DNA from: Candidatus Peregrinibacteria bacterium
Lineage (GTDB): Bacteria; Patescibacteriota; Gracilibacteria; UBA1369; PNNO01
Direction: 5' to 3'
DNA length: 28,439 nt
Assembly: GCA_030595015.1 (NCBI GenBank)
Contig: JAUVDZ010000001.1
Span: 1-28,439 of the forward strand
Positions within the stretch are counted from its first letter, which is position 1; each line of letters starts with the position of its first letter. The position numbers and the translations under genes were made by a program. Under the pieces are notes generated by a model. It worked only from the letters and a program-made list of their open reading frames with translations. It had not been told where the DNA came from and did not search any database. Of the stretch, positions 15,142 to 23,308 are shown piece by piece.

Positions 15142-16962
15142 TTATTTATAAATTTTATCACCAGCATTAAGGCCACTAATTATTTCAACTTTACTACCAT
15201 CTGTGAAGCCAGTTATAACATTCAGCCATTCATTATTTTCCATTTGAACTGAGGGTTTACCTTCGTAATTTTTGACAGCAGATACAGGGATCACTAGGAC
15301 ATCAGTAGTTTCTGAAATAACAAATTCTACAAAACTTGTCATACCTTCTCTAATTCCAGCGTCTCTAACATCATCTAATAAAATTCTAACTAAATAAGTT
15401 ACAATGCCACTGTTATCAGTTTTTGAGGTTAAAGAGACATAACTAACTTCACCAGTTAATTTCACTCCTTCAACCGCATCAAATGTTGCATATATTTTTT
15501 GATTAACGCTAATTTTATTTATATCCATTTCTTCTACATTAGCTTCAATATAAAAAGTGTCTTTATTTAAAATAGTTACAAATGATTCATTGGTATCTTT
15601 GACAATATATTCATCAACTTTACCGTTTAATTGCGCAATTTCGCCATTAATTGGCGCGTAGAGTGTTGCTAATTGGATATCATAATTCAGTTTATCAATT
15701 CTATATTGAGATTTATCAACGGCTGCTTTTAATGAAGTTAAATCTGTACTACTTATACCTTCATTTTTTTGATCTAATTGTATTTCTGCATTTTCAAGTT
15801 GAAGAAGCGCATCTTCTTCTGATGCATCTGCTTTTGTTTTAGCAGTTTTTAAACTTATTACTGCTTCATCATATTTGTCCTGAATAGTATCTTCGCTATT
15901 TTCTAACTTAGCAGAATCAATTGCCTGATTAGCATTAATTAAAGATTCTTTTTGAGAATTTATTGATGATTGCTGACTAGTAATTAAATTAATAAATGAT
16001 TCTAATTCAGTTTCTGTATAAGTTGATTCAAAACTCTGATAATCAAGAGAGATCCTCATCAAATCAAGCATTTCCTGAGTATTTTCAATAACATTTAAAG
16101 CTGAGTCCAAATTTTCCATAATTAAATCCTCACCATCTTCAAATTTTATATCATCATATGTATTTTTGTGTTCATTATACAAATTAATAACAACATTATA
16201 TTGTAAATCTGTATAAATTACATTTTGAAGATTTCTGACTTTATTATATTTATATGAGTTTTCATAAAGCACTTTTTCAATAGCAGCAATTGAACTATTA
16301 ACTGCTAATATTGAACTATTTACTTTTGAAATTGAATCCTCTAAAGCCTGATTAACCTTAAGCTGATCTTGCTCGATTTCATCATCAATATTGTCCAGAT
16401 TTTTTTTTGCTTGTTCATAATCAAGCTCAGCTTTTTCAATATCCAATTCATTTTGTTTAATAATTTGATCTAAATTTGCTTGAGCCTGCTCAACATTCAA
16501 TAGCGCTAGCTCAAGCTCGTTCTCAGTTACATCATTTTCTTTTGCTTCTAAATTAGCTTTTGCAATCTCTAAATCAGCATAGGCAGAAGCAAGATCAATT
16601 CCCATGTAAGTGGTATCAACTTTAGCTAGCTTCGCACCTTTTACTACAAAGTCGCCTTCATTTACGTATATTGCATCTATTGTGGTCCCAGAAGTGCTAA
16701 AAGATAGGTCAACGCCATCCTCAGCTACAACTTTACCATCTGTTTCAATAGAAACAGTTATATCATCTTTAGCAACTGTATAAATTTGTCTTTCAACAAC
16801 TTTATTGTCTGTATCTCCATCTTCAAAGAAAGAAAAAATACCAAGTATCAATAATAATATTATTCCAACTGCTAATAGTAATTTCCATTTTTTAAATATT
16901 TTATGCACTAAACCATTTAGACCCTTTGAATTTCTGCTTTGCTCCAGTATTGATTTTTCCAT
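15142..16962 (-). CDS. MacA/HlyD-like membrane fusion (adaptor) protein with long coiled coil
   Basis: A 606-residue adaptor, much longer than typical MacA (about 370). It has a cytosolic N-terminus and a membrane anchor at about residues 27-46. The first half of the biotinyl-lipoyl domain follows (VSIETDGKVVAEDGVDLSF, IYVNEGDFVVKGAKLAKVDT). A very long helical hairpin covers about residues 120-420, with heptad-like E/N/L/I/Q-rich sequence such as LDQIIKQNELDIEKAELDYE. The second lipoyl half starts near ATLYAPINGEIAQLNGKVDE. A beta-barrel and membrane-proximal region follow to DKIYK. It would link the MacB-like permease to the cell exterior. The gene lies 13 nt after the lipoprotein gene and 5 nt before the ATPase gene. 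Confidence 0.9.
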   Translation of the reverse strand: MEKSILEQSRNSKGLNGLVHKIFKKWKLLLAVGIILLLILGIFSFFEDGDTDNKVVERQIYTVAKDDITVSIETDGKVVAEDGVDLSFSTSGTTIDAIYVNEGDFVVKGAKLAKVDTTYMGIDLASAYADLEIAKANLEAKENDVTENELELALLNVEQAQANLDQIIKQNELDIEKAELDYEQAKKNLDNIDDEIEQDQLKVNQALEDSISKVNSSILAVNSSIAAIEKVLYENSYKYNKVRNLQNVIYTDLQYNVVINLYNEHKNTYDDIKFEDGEDLIMENLDSALNVIENTQEMLDLMRISLDYQSFESTYTETELESFINLITSQQSSINSQKESLINANQAIDSAKLENSEDTIQDKYDEAVISLKTAKTKADASEEDALLQLENAEIQLDQKNEGISSTDLTSLKAAVDKSQYRIDKLNYDIQLATLYAPINGEIAQLNGKVDEYIVKDTNESFVTILNKDTFYIEANVEEMDINKISVNQKIYATFDAVEGVKLTGEVSYVSLTSKTDNSGIVTYLVRILLDDVRDAGIREGMTSFVEFVISETTDVLVIPVSAVKNYEGKPSVQMENNEWLNVITGFTDGSKVEIISGLNAGDKIYK

Positions 16963-16975
16963 TTTTATAAAATGA

Positions 16976-17548
16976 TTACATGCTTCTAATAACTACAAAT
17001 TCTGCAATATTTCTGTCAGCAATCTCTTTATTAAGCCAGATCGTAAGCATTCCACCTACTTTAACATCTTCTAAAGAAGCATTATTATCTTGAGGTGTAT
17101 TATTTTGTTCTTCAGTTTTTATTCTGCCACCGCCTGTTTTTATCATTTGAATCCCAACTGGAATTGTTATTTTTATATCACCTAATGATTCCATTGAATC
17201 AAATATTGCAGTAGGATCTCCACTTCCATTACCTGTTCCACCACCCATCCCACCACCACTGCCAATTCCACCAGATGCAACAATAGTGGTTTTTTCTTCT
17301 TCGGTTATAGTAGTTGGTGTTTTTTCTTCTATTTCAGATAAATCATATTGAGTTATAGTTATTTCATTTCCAACCATCGTTTTAATAATGCCCACAATAT
17401 TAGCTTCACTTTCGGGTTTTTGATATTGTTGAATAGAATTTTGTTCAGAATTCTCTGCTGAGTTTCCTGATGTGCATGCTGAAAATCCCATTACAGTAAT
17501 TAATAAAATTATGCATAATGAAACAAACTTGATTATTAGTTTAAACAT
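16976..17548 (-). CDS. Hypothetical lipoprotein in the MacAB-like operon
   Basis: A 190-residue secreted protein. The N-terminus has a basic start, a hydrophobic core and a lipobox-like GFSAC with the modifiable cysteine at Cys25; Phe at -3 is less usual. The mature part has a Ser/Asn/Glu-rich linker, a segment resembling a small beta domain (IVGIIKTMVGNEITITQYDL), a Gly-rich stretch at about 92-110, and a C-terminal part ending VGGMLTIWLNKEIADRNIAE. I do not recognise a named family. It is first in the operon with the adaptor, ATPase and permease genes, so it probably contributes to the exporter, perhaps as an extracytoplasmic accessory or substrate-binding part. No convincing promoter was found upstream. 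Confidence 0.75.
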   Translation of the reverse strand: MFKLIIKFVSLCIILLITVMGFSACTSGNSAENSEQNSIQQYQKPESEANIVGIIKTMVGNEITITQYDLSEIEEKTPTTITEEEKTTIVASGGIGSGGGMGGGTGNGSGDPTAIFDSMESLGDIKITIPVGIQMIKTGGGRIKTEEQNNTPQDNNASLEDVKVGGMLTIWLNKEIADRNIAEFVVIRSM

Positions 17549-17657
17549 TTTGATTAAATTAAAAGTTGCCCTACAAATTAATACAATTGTACCTGTGGTT
17601 TTCTTTCAATAAAAGAAACAATGACTTTACAATTGCGTAGATATATTCTCTAACTTT

Positions 17658-17744
17658 CTAGCTATCTATTAATACATCCAAATCAATTGAAATATCTTCA
17701 AATCGTTTTTGAAGTAATTTTTTAGAATCTTCAATTCCTTTTAG
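17658..17744 (-). pseudogene. Truncated remnant of a DUF2164 gene
   Basis: On the minus strand this encodes the last 28 residues of a DUF2164 protein (KGIEDSKKLLQKRFEDISID, then LDVLIDS and a TAG stop). It matches the C-terminus of the intact gene at 18157-18411. In the 68-base aligned block (17674-17741 with 18173-18240) I count 4 mismatches, all at third codon positions and all synonymous. Similarity stops upstream of KGIED; there the promoter of the plus-strand gene begins. No start codon or N-terminal part remains. Confidence 0.8.
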
Positions 17745-17755
17745 CCTATTAAAGC

Positions 17756-17784
17756 TTGACAAAATTAAGACAAGCTGTTAAAGT
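17756..17784 (+). promoter_or_regulatory. Promoter of the small plus-strand gene; decides its start
   Basis: TTGACA (17756-17761), a 17-nt spacer and TAAAGT (17779-17784, 4 of 6 consensus). The predicted +1 near 17791 lies after the first possible ATG (17785), so translation should begin at the ATG at 17812. Confidence 0.55.
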
Positions 17785-17811
17785 ATGTCCTTACAAATTA
17801 ATAAAATAATT

Positions 17812-18153
17812 ATGGAAGTTAAATCAATAAAACCAAATAATAGTAGAGATGGAATTCCAGCTGATATGAGTTTTGAGCCAACTGACAAACTACGAATTGC
17901 AATCCTGTCCATTTTTGAAGAACCAGGTAATCACTTTGATGTTATCTGGCCTGGACAGGATAAACTTCTCCATTTATATAGTGAGGATAGAATAATCGAA
18001 TTTCTTGAAATTTCTAATTCTGAGTTAACTGATTTACTTATGGATGAGGAGATTGAAGAATTAAAAGCTTTAGATAGCGGCTCCGTTAGTTCTATCATTA
18101 ATCTAATTGGAAGAGCGCTTTGGGAAAGAGCTAAAGTTGATTGTAAAGAATAA
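17812..18153 (+). CDS. Hypothetical 113-residue acidic protein
   Basis: A small soluble acidic protein beginning MEVKSIKPNNSRDGIPADMS, with predicted helices around DKLRIAILSIFEE, RIIEFLEISNSELTDLLMDE and SSIINLIGRALWERAK. No membrane segment, signal or known motif is visible and I do not recognise the family. An in-frame ATG 27 bases upstream is rejected because the likely transcription start lies after it. The gene sits between a DUF2164 remnant and the intact DUF2164 gene, on the opposite strand to both, and its stop lies 3 nt from the stop of the latter. It may belong to the same small mobile or duplicated block. Confidence 0.6.
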   Translation: MEVKSIKPNNSRDGIPADMSFEPTDKLRIAILSIFEEPGNHFDVIWPGQDKLLHLYSEDRIIEFLEISNSELTDLLMDEEIEELKALDSGSVSSIINLIGRALWERAKVDCKE

Positions 18154-18156
18154 TAA

Positions 18157-18411
18157 TTATTGATCCCCAAGCACATCCAAATCAATCGAAATATCTTCAA
18201 ATCGTTTCTGGAGTAATTTTTTAGAATCTTCAATCCCTTTGCTGTAGATGAATAGAGCAGTGCTTTCTAAAAAGAAATCCAAAACTTCTTCAGCAGCAAT
18301 CATGCCAATTTCTTCATCTCGTTTCTCTTTGAAAAAGTGAATGATTTCTTCACTAACTCTTTTTTTCTCAGGTTTTGAAAGGAGATCCCATTTTCGTTTG
18401 ATTTCTTTCAT
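18157..18411 (-). CDS. DUF2164 family protein
   Basis: An 84-residue protein matching the DUF2164 pattern. It has an N-terminal basic helix, then SEEIIHFFKEKRDEEIGMIA, AAEEVLDFFLE and a C-terminal KGIEDSKKLLQKRFEDISID. The (R/K)DEEIG-x-x-AAE-x-x-LDFF core is the recognisable part. The function of this family is unknown; it looks like a small cytosolic all-helical protein. It lies 1 nt after the glmS stop, so it is probably cotranscribed with glmS. A truncated second copy lies at 17658-17744. Confidence 0.85.
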   Translation of the reverse strand: MKEIKRKWDLLSKPEKKRVSEEIIHFFKEKRDEEIGMIAAEEVLDFFLESTALFIYSKGIEDSKKLLQKRFEDISIDLDVLGDQ

Positions 18412-18412
18412 A

Positions 18413-20197
18413 TTATTTAACTGTTACAGACTTCGCTAAATTCCTAGGCATATCCGGGTTGTTTTCACGTAATAAGGCGAGTTGATATGCAAGTAGTTGT
18501 ACTGGAATGATGTTGATGATAGGAGACGCATTGCCTCCATCCGGTACTTTTATCCAATAATCGAATACTTCGTGGTTGTCTGGGGAAACACCGATTATAT
18601 AGCCGCCTCGTGATCCGACTTCGATTGCGTTTGATATTATTTCGTGTTTAGTCTCGTCGTTTGAAACTAAGGCGATGCAAGGCACTCCGTCGTGAATTAA
18701 TGCGATAGGGCCGTGTTTGAGTTCGCCTCCGGCAAATCCTTCAGCGTGAATGTATGAAACTTCCTGTAATTTGATTGCAGCTTCTAAAGCCATTGGGTAG
18801 TTCATTCCTTTTCCTATTACATACATGCTTTCGTGGTCTTTAATTTGCTTAGCGAGTTTTAAAATATGTTCTTCATACCTCGGATTTAACATGTCATTGA
18901 TTTTACTTGCTGTATCAACGAGCAAAATTTTTCCTTCGTCTAATTTGTCAGCGCAGGCGTATGCGAGCAAGGTGAGAATTGCCATTTGAGCGGTTGTTGC
19001 TTTTGTTGATGCTACAGCCTTTTCTGGCCCTGCTTTGATGTAAATTGAATAATCTGAGATTCGATCCATTGAAGATCCTTCAACATTTATAATTGAAAGG
19101 ACTTTTGCACCTTTTTTCTTTGCAATTTCAAGAGCTTCCATTGTGTCAGCGGTTTCACCTGATTGAGAAATAGCAATAACCAGGCTTTTATCAGTAATAA
19201 AGTTTTGCATTGATGGAAATTCTGATCCAAAAGTTGTGTTTACATGTCGTTCTGCAACTTTTGAGAATAAATATGAGCCAGCGAGTGCAACTTTTCCTGC
19301 AGTTCCACATCCAATTATATAAGTTCCATAAGCACTTTTAATTTCTTCTGCAATTTTCATAATCATTTCATCATCCTGATTAATTGCACGTGCAATTGTA
19401 TCTTTTTGTTCAGAAATTTCTTTAATCATAAAATGAGGGAAGTCGCCTTTCTCTGCGCTTTCAACATCCCAATCAATCTCAACAACACGTTTATCTATTT
19501 TATCTCCGCTTTTAATATCAAAAAATTCAACTTTATCATTAATAACAACCATTTGATCATCATCTAAATACATTACATTACGAGTGTATTCTAAAAATGC
19601 AGGAATATCCGAAGCAACAAAGAATTCGTCTTCGCCTTTTCCAACAATTAACGGAGATCCGCGACGTGCTGCGATTAATTTATCTTCATCAGCGCACATA
19701 ACTAAAATTGCATAACGACCTTCAAGTCGTTCAATTGCTTTTTTAACTGACTCAACAATGTCATTATCTTTTTTATATTCCTGAATTAGTTGAGCAATAA
19801 CCTCTGTATCAGTTTCTGATTCAAACTTGTAACCTTTTTCTTTAAGTTCATTCCTTAATTCAATATAATTTTCGATAATTCCATTATGAACAATAGCAAT
19901 CGACTTATCTGTAGAATAATGCGGATGTGCATTTTCAACAGTAACTCCACCATGAGTCGCCCAACGCGAATGTCCCATTGCTAAACTGCACTCACGTTTA
20001 AGATCGCATTCAGGAGGTGGGTTATCAAAATCAAAATCGCTGATTTTTCCTATCTCTTTATAAATAGAAACTTCGCCATCGCATTTTGAAGCAACGCCCC
20101 ATGAATCATAACCTCGATATTCGAGCTTCTTTAAGCCTTTAATGACAAGTTCGCTTGCATTAGTTTTTGGCCCTTTATAGGCAAATATTCCGCACAT
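18413..20197 (-). CDS. glmS: Glutamine-fructose-6-phosphate aminotransferase (isomerizing)
   Basis: A 594-residue enzyme making glucosamine-6-phosphate from fructose-6-phosphate and glutamine, the entry step to amino-sugar and peptidoglycan precursors. The N-terminal Ntn glutaminase begins MCGIFAYKG with Cys2 as nucleophile after Met removal, followed by KLEYRGYDSWG and GHSRWATHGGVTVENAHPH. Two SIS sugar-isomerase domains follow, with CGTAGKVALAGSYLFSKVA, AISQSGETADTMEA, EKAVASTKA and the ending PRNLAKSVTVK. The start is fixed by the invariant MCGI: an upstream in-frame ATG (20287) would add 30 residues and block the nucleophile. It begins 13 nt after the PurQ-fusion stop. No glmS ribozyme is possible in so short a gap. 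Confidence 0.96.
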   Translation of the reverse strand: MCGIFAYKGPKTNASELVIKGLKKLEYRGYDSWGVASKCDGEVSIYKEIGKISDFDFDNPPPECDLKRECSLAMGHSRWATHGGVTVENAHPHYSTDKSIAIVHNGIIENYIELRNELKEKGYKFESETDTEVIAQLIQEYKKDNDIVESVKKAIERLEGRYAILVMCADEDKLIAARRGSPLIVGKGEDEFFVASDIPAFLEYTRNVMYLDDDQMVVINDKVEFFDIKSGDKIDKRVVEIDWDVESAEKGDFPHFMIKEISEQKDTIARAINQDDEMIMKIAEEIKSAYGTYIIGCGTAGKVALAGSYLFSKVAERHVNTTFGSEFPSMQNFITDKSLVIAISQSGETADTMEALEIAKKKGAKVLSIINVEGSSMDRISDYSIYIKAGPEKAVASTKATTAQMAILTLLAYACADKLDEGKILLVDTASKINDMLNPRYEEHILKLAKQIKDHESMYVIGKGMNYPMALEAAIKLQEVSYIHAEGFAGGELKHGPIALIHDGVPCIALVSNDETKHEIISNAIEVGSRGGYIIGVSPDNHEVFDYWIKVPDGGNASPIINIIPVQLLAYQLALLRENNPDMPRNLAKSVTVK

Positions 20198-20210
20198 AGT
20201 TTTTTTAGAA

Positions 20211-21524
20211 TTAAGCTTTATAAATATCCATTGAATGTGGATTGTGGAAGATATGTGTTTCAACAATCTTTGATGCTTCATCTGCATCGCAGGTTAGCGA
20301 CCATCTTTTTCCTGCATGGATTCGCTGCACACCTTTTATTTCAAAATGGTTTTGAATTGTTTGTAATCGGCTTTCACCAACTGTATCTTCTTTATTAAAT
20401 GTTAGATAGCTTTCACCTCCAACTTCTTTTTCGTCGATTTCACTTAATCCTTCTGCAGGATCAAACTCGTAATATTTATCACCAATTTTGATTAATGGTG
20501 ATTCTTTTGCCATATTCACTATTTCACCGGATTTCAATAAAGCATCGGCAGTTTCAACTTTATCAATATCACCTGATGTTTTAATTCCGTAATATAAAAG
20601 TTTTTTAAGTTTAGCTTCACCAAATCCTAAATTGTGAATCGCTGATTCAAGAGTTCTTTCTTCGTTATCAGTGATTACAGTATCAACAAATACTTCAATG
20701 TCAGGTTTGTTATAATTTCCAACTTCACCAACTTCAAAAGCTGGTTTATTCATCACTAAATCAGTTGGTCGCGCAATTTCGAAACTTTTTCCAATATATT
20801 CACGAATTGATTCAAAAATCGGATCGCCAACCTCAGTTCTTTCAGGATGTGGCATCAAACTCATTACATTTCCTTCAGGATTACAAACTCCAGCCAAATT
20901 TAGCAAAGCTCCGTTTGGATTAGTAGGGAAGTCTTCCTTAATTTCACCGTTTTCATCACAATATCTAAATACGGTTTGTTCATTTTTCAAGAGTAACTCT
21001 TTCATTTCAGGATCAATCGAAGTAAATCGGCCTTCTCCATGAGCAACCGGGATTCTTAATAATTGATCCTGTTCATAATAGTTAAATGCTGATCGGCCTT
21101 TTGGTACAGCGTTTTTTATGTAAATCCAGTCATTATAAAATCCAGTTCCTAAAATATTCCCGTCTTTATCAACTCGTTTATTCCATGCTAATGCCATTTC
21201 AACATGTTTTTTATCTAAGCCAGGAATTAGCCCAGCTTCAACAACTACCTGTGCTCCGTTACAAACACCTAAAACAGGTTTTCCTTTATTTGCTTCTTCC
21301 CGAACTTTATCAAGTAATGCGTTTTTAGATGCGATAATTCCGCTGCGTCCTCGATCTTCATAACTAAATCCACCTGGAATAAAAAATCCATCAAAACTCG
21401 CATAATCAACTTCTGTGTCATTCCATCTTATTAGTTTAGGTTCCATCCCGCTTCGCTTAATCGCCCTTAAAGCTTCAAGTTCGCAATTGGTTCCAGGAAA
21501 CAATATTACAGCTATTTTTGGCAT
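20211..21524 (-). CDS. purQ: PurQ glutaminase fused to two tandem PurS-like domains
   Basis: A 437-residue protein; PurQ alone is usually about 225-265. Residues 1-250 are a class I glutamine amidotransferase of the FGAM synthase type: LFPGTNCELEALRAI, FFIPGGFSYEDRGRSG, GVCNGAQVVVEAGLIPG (Cys88), IPVAHGEGRF and LMPHPERTEVGD (His226, Glu228). The catalytic triad is complete. Residues about 274-345 resemble PurS (IEVFVDTVITDNEERTLESA, IHNLGFGEAKL). Residues about 367-437 look like a second PurS copy (FEIKGVQRIHAGKRWSL, IVETHIFHNPHSMDIYK). PurQ supplies ammonia to PurL for formylglycinamidine ribonucleotide synthesis in the purine pathway, and PurS bridges them. No purL is in the window. It lies 1 nt after the M24 peptidase gene and 13 nt before glmS. 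Confidence 0.88.
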   Translation of the reverse strand: MPKIAVILFPGTNCELEALRAIKRSGMEPKLIRWNDTEVDYASFDGFFIPGGFSYEDRGRSGIIASKNALLDKVREEANKGKPVLGVCNGAQVVVEAGLIPGLDKKHVEMALAWNKRVDKDGNILGTGFYNDWIYIKNAVPKGRSAFNYYEQDQLLRIPVAHGEGRFTSIDPEMKELLLKNEQTVFRYCDENGEIKEDFPTNPNGALLNLAGVCNPEGNVMSLMPHPERTEVGDPIFESIREYIGKSFEIARPTDLVMNKPAFEVGEVGNYNKPDIEVFVDTVITDNEERTLESAIHNLGFGEAKLKKLLYYGIKTSGDIDKVETADALLKSGEIVNMAKESPLIKIGDKYYEFDPAEGLSEIDEKEVGGESYLTFNKEDTVGESRLQTIQNHFEIKGVQRIHAGKRWSLTCDADEASKIVETHIFHNPHSMDIYKA

Positions 21525-21525
21525 A

Positions 21526-22593
21526 TTATATTTTGATTATTATGTCTTTTAATTGCTTAGGAGCATTTGTGATATTTTTCGCTCCTGTACGGGATATTAT
21601 TAGCATATCTTCGATGCGAACACCAAAGTTTTTGGGTAGATATATACCCGGTTCTATTGTGGTGATCATATTCTCTTTTAGTTTGTATGGTTTCTCGATT
21701 CCAAGGTTTGGTAATTCATGGATATTTAGTCCGGACCCATGCCCTAAAGCATGCTGGAAATATTCTTCCATATTTTTTTCTTTGATTGGTTTCATTGCGG
21801 CTTTTACAACATTTGCAACCGTAGCATTATGTTTAAGTGCATCAATTGCAGCTTGCTGTGAGGCCAGAACGGTTTCATAAACCTTAGCCTGTCGCGTTGT
21901 GGGTTTTGAAGTAAAAAATGTTCGTGTCATATCTGAACAATAGTGTTTATATTTCACACCCATATCAATTAAAATTGTGTGTCCTTTTTTAAGTTTTCGA
22001 TTTGTATTTTGATGATGGGGGATTGCCGAATTAGATCCAAAAGCAACAATAGGATCAAACGAAGAATCTTCAGCTCCTAATTCGCGTTGAGCTTTAATTA
22101 TAAACCATTCAACTTCAGTTTCGGTTCTGCCAACTTTTAAGTAATTTAAGACTTCATCAAGCACTTGTTCGTTTATTCTCTGCGATTTCCTCATACGTGC
22201 GATTTCATACCCCTGTTTGATTTCCCTGATTTGTTCAACAATATTCCCGGCCTTTTTAAATCGAACTCCTTTTGAGATTTTTTTAAGCCCAGCATATTGA
22301 TTTACTGTTAAATAGTTTTCTTCGAATCCTAAATCTTTTACACGGAATTTTTTAAGGATTTTTGGCCAGTCTTGTTTCCATTTTTTATCTATTTGCATAA
22401 CTTCAAAATCGGGTGGTACGATTTTTTTAGCGTATTCGAGGTAGCGGAAGTCCGTGAAAAAATATGCTTTTCGTTTTGTGATTAAAATCATACCGCGCGA
22501 ACCTGTGAATCCTGTTAAATAATAAACATTAAGAGGATCACTTATGAACAACGCATTGAAGTTTTTAAAGTGTTTTCTGATTTGTTTAAGCAT
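21526..22593 (-). CDS. M24 metallopeptidase, Xaa-Pro aminopeptidase/dipeptidase type
   Basis: A 355-residue cytosolic peptidase. The N-terminal creatinase-like domain (about 1-120) starts FNALFISDPLNVYYLTGFTG. The C-terminal pita-bread domain holds the five metal ligands in order: Asp in LIDMGVKYKHY, Asp in CSDMTRTFF, His in ALGHGSGLNIHE, Glu in TTIEPGIYLP and Glu in VRIEDML. These enzymes remove residues from peptides with proline in second position, or cleave Xaa-Pro dipeptides; the exact specificity is not predictable here. The start overlaps ruvA by 8 bases and the stop is 1 nt before the purQ fusion, so ruvA, this gene, purQ and glmS look like one operon. Confidence 0.92.
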   Translation of the reverse strand: MLKQIRKHFKNFNALFISDPLNVYYLTGFTGSRGMILITKRKAYFFTDFRYLEYAKKIVPPDFEVMQIDKKWKQDWPKILKKFRVKDLGFEENYLTVNQYAGLKKISKGVRFKKAGNIVEQIREIKQGYEIARMRKSQRINEQVLDEVLNYLKVGRTETEVEWFIIKAQRELGAEDSSFDPIVAFGSNSAIPHHQNTNRKLKKGHTILIDMGVKYKHYCSDMTRTFFTSKPTTRQAKVYETVLASQQAAIDALKHNATVANVVKAAMKPIKEKNMEEYFQHALGHGSGLNIHELPNLGIEKPYKLKENMITTIEPGIYLPKNFGVRIEDMLIISRTGAKNITNAPKQLKDIIIKI

Positions 22594-23152
22594 TTTGGAG
22601 GAAGTATTTAATTATATCTTCAGGCTCTTTTATTTCTTGCGGTAAGTTTTTGAGTTTTTGTATGATTTGATGCTTTCTGTAGCCAAGATTTATTAAAGCT
22701 CCAATTGCATCTTCGTTTAAATTTGAAGGAGTTTTATAGTTTTCCGGCTCACTTGTTGCACTGATTTTTTCTTTAAGATCAATTACAATACGTTCTGCTG
22801 TTTTTTTGCCGATTCCTTTTGTTTGAACAAGAAGATCAACATCTCCTTTTGAAATTGCGAATCTAATTGAAGATAGGGGATTGTTTAGAATTTCAAGTCC
22901 TGATTTAGGACCAACTCCTGAAACTGAGATTAATAACTTGAATGTTTCGAGTTCTTCAAATGTCGCGAATCCATATAAACTAATATCATCTTCACGAACT
23001 GCTGTGTGAATGTATAGTTCAACGGAATCATTGGCTTCGTGCTCGCTTAGATAATTGTGGGTTGCTGAAACCAGATATCCAATTTCTCCAGCATTTAAAA
23101 TAATTGCTGAAGGCAGCTTTTTTTGAATTGTTCCTGTGAGGTATGCGATCAT
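22586..23152 (-). CDS. ruvA: Holliday junction branch migration protein RuvA
   Basis: A 188-residue DNA-binding subunit that forms a tetramer on Holliday junctions and loads the RuvB motor. Domain I (OB fold) starts MIAYLTGTIQKKLPSAIIL and includes TAVREDDISLYGFATFEE. The domain II helix-hairpin-helix motifs are SVSGVGPKSGLEIL and QTKGIGKKTAERIVIDLKEK. A flexible linker (about 134-146) leads to domain III with LNEDAIGALINLGYRKHQI. The length is normal. Its -10 element ends so that the predicted +1 is the A of the ATG, implying a leaderless transcript. It heads the ruvA-M24-purQ-glmS run. ruvC is about 11 kb away and ruvB is not in the window. Confidence 0.95.
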   Translation of the reverse strand: MIAYLTGTIQKKLPSAIILNAGEIGYLVSATHNYLSEHEANDSVELYIHTAVREDDISLYGFATFEELETFKLLISVSGVGPKSGLEILNNPLSSIRFAISKGDVDLLVQTKGIGKKTAERIVIDLKEKISATSEPENYKTPSNLNEDAIGALINLGYRKHQIIQKLKNLPQEIKEPEDIIKYFLQNA

Positions 23153-23158
23153 AAGACA

Positions 23159-23187
23159 ATTATAGCATTTGAAAGATGAAAATTGAA
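23159..23187 (-). promoter_or_regulatory. ruvA promoter, extended -10, leaderless spacing
   Basis: TGCTATAAT (23167-23159, minus strand) is an extended -10. Exactly 6 nt separate TATAAT from the ruvA ATG, so predicted +1 equals position 23152, the A of the start codon. A weak -35, TTCAAT (23187-23182), is at 17-nt spacing. Confidence 0.65.
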
Positions 23188-23299
23188 TGCGATTTAGTTA
23201 TTGTTATTACTCTGGCTTGACGTTTGTTTTTGAGCGCGTTGAAATATGCAGATTCTGGCATGTGTCAGCCAATAGTCAATGGTTTTTTGTTGCGAATTT

Positions 23300-23308
23300 T
23301 GGTATAAT
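23300..23308 (+). promoter_or_regulatory. Extended -10 promoter of the HNH gene; decides its start
   Basis: TGGTATAAT at 23300-23308; predicted +1 is near 23315. The leader to the ATG at 23336 is about 21 nt, AT-rich and without a Shine-Dalgarno motif. The upstream in-frame ATG at 23279 precedes the promoter and is rejected. A further weak site, TTGACG at 23218-23223, lies upstream. Otherwise 23190-23299 shows nothing recognisable. Confidence 0.6.

Noticed and set aside
17785..17811. First ATG of the small plus-strand gene
   Set aside because: It precedes the predicted transcription start of the only visible promoter; the ATG at 17812 fits.
20198..20210. Search for a glmS ribozyme upstream of glmS
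   Set aside because: Only 13 nt separate glmS from the previous coding sequence, too short for the ribozyme.
20198..20287. Upstream in-frame extension of glmS to the ATG at 20287
   Set aside because: GlmS needs its cysteine at position 2 (MCGIF); the extension overlaps the end of the purQ fusion and would bury the nucleophile.
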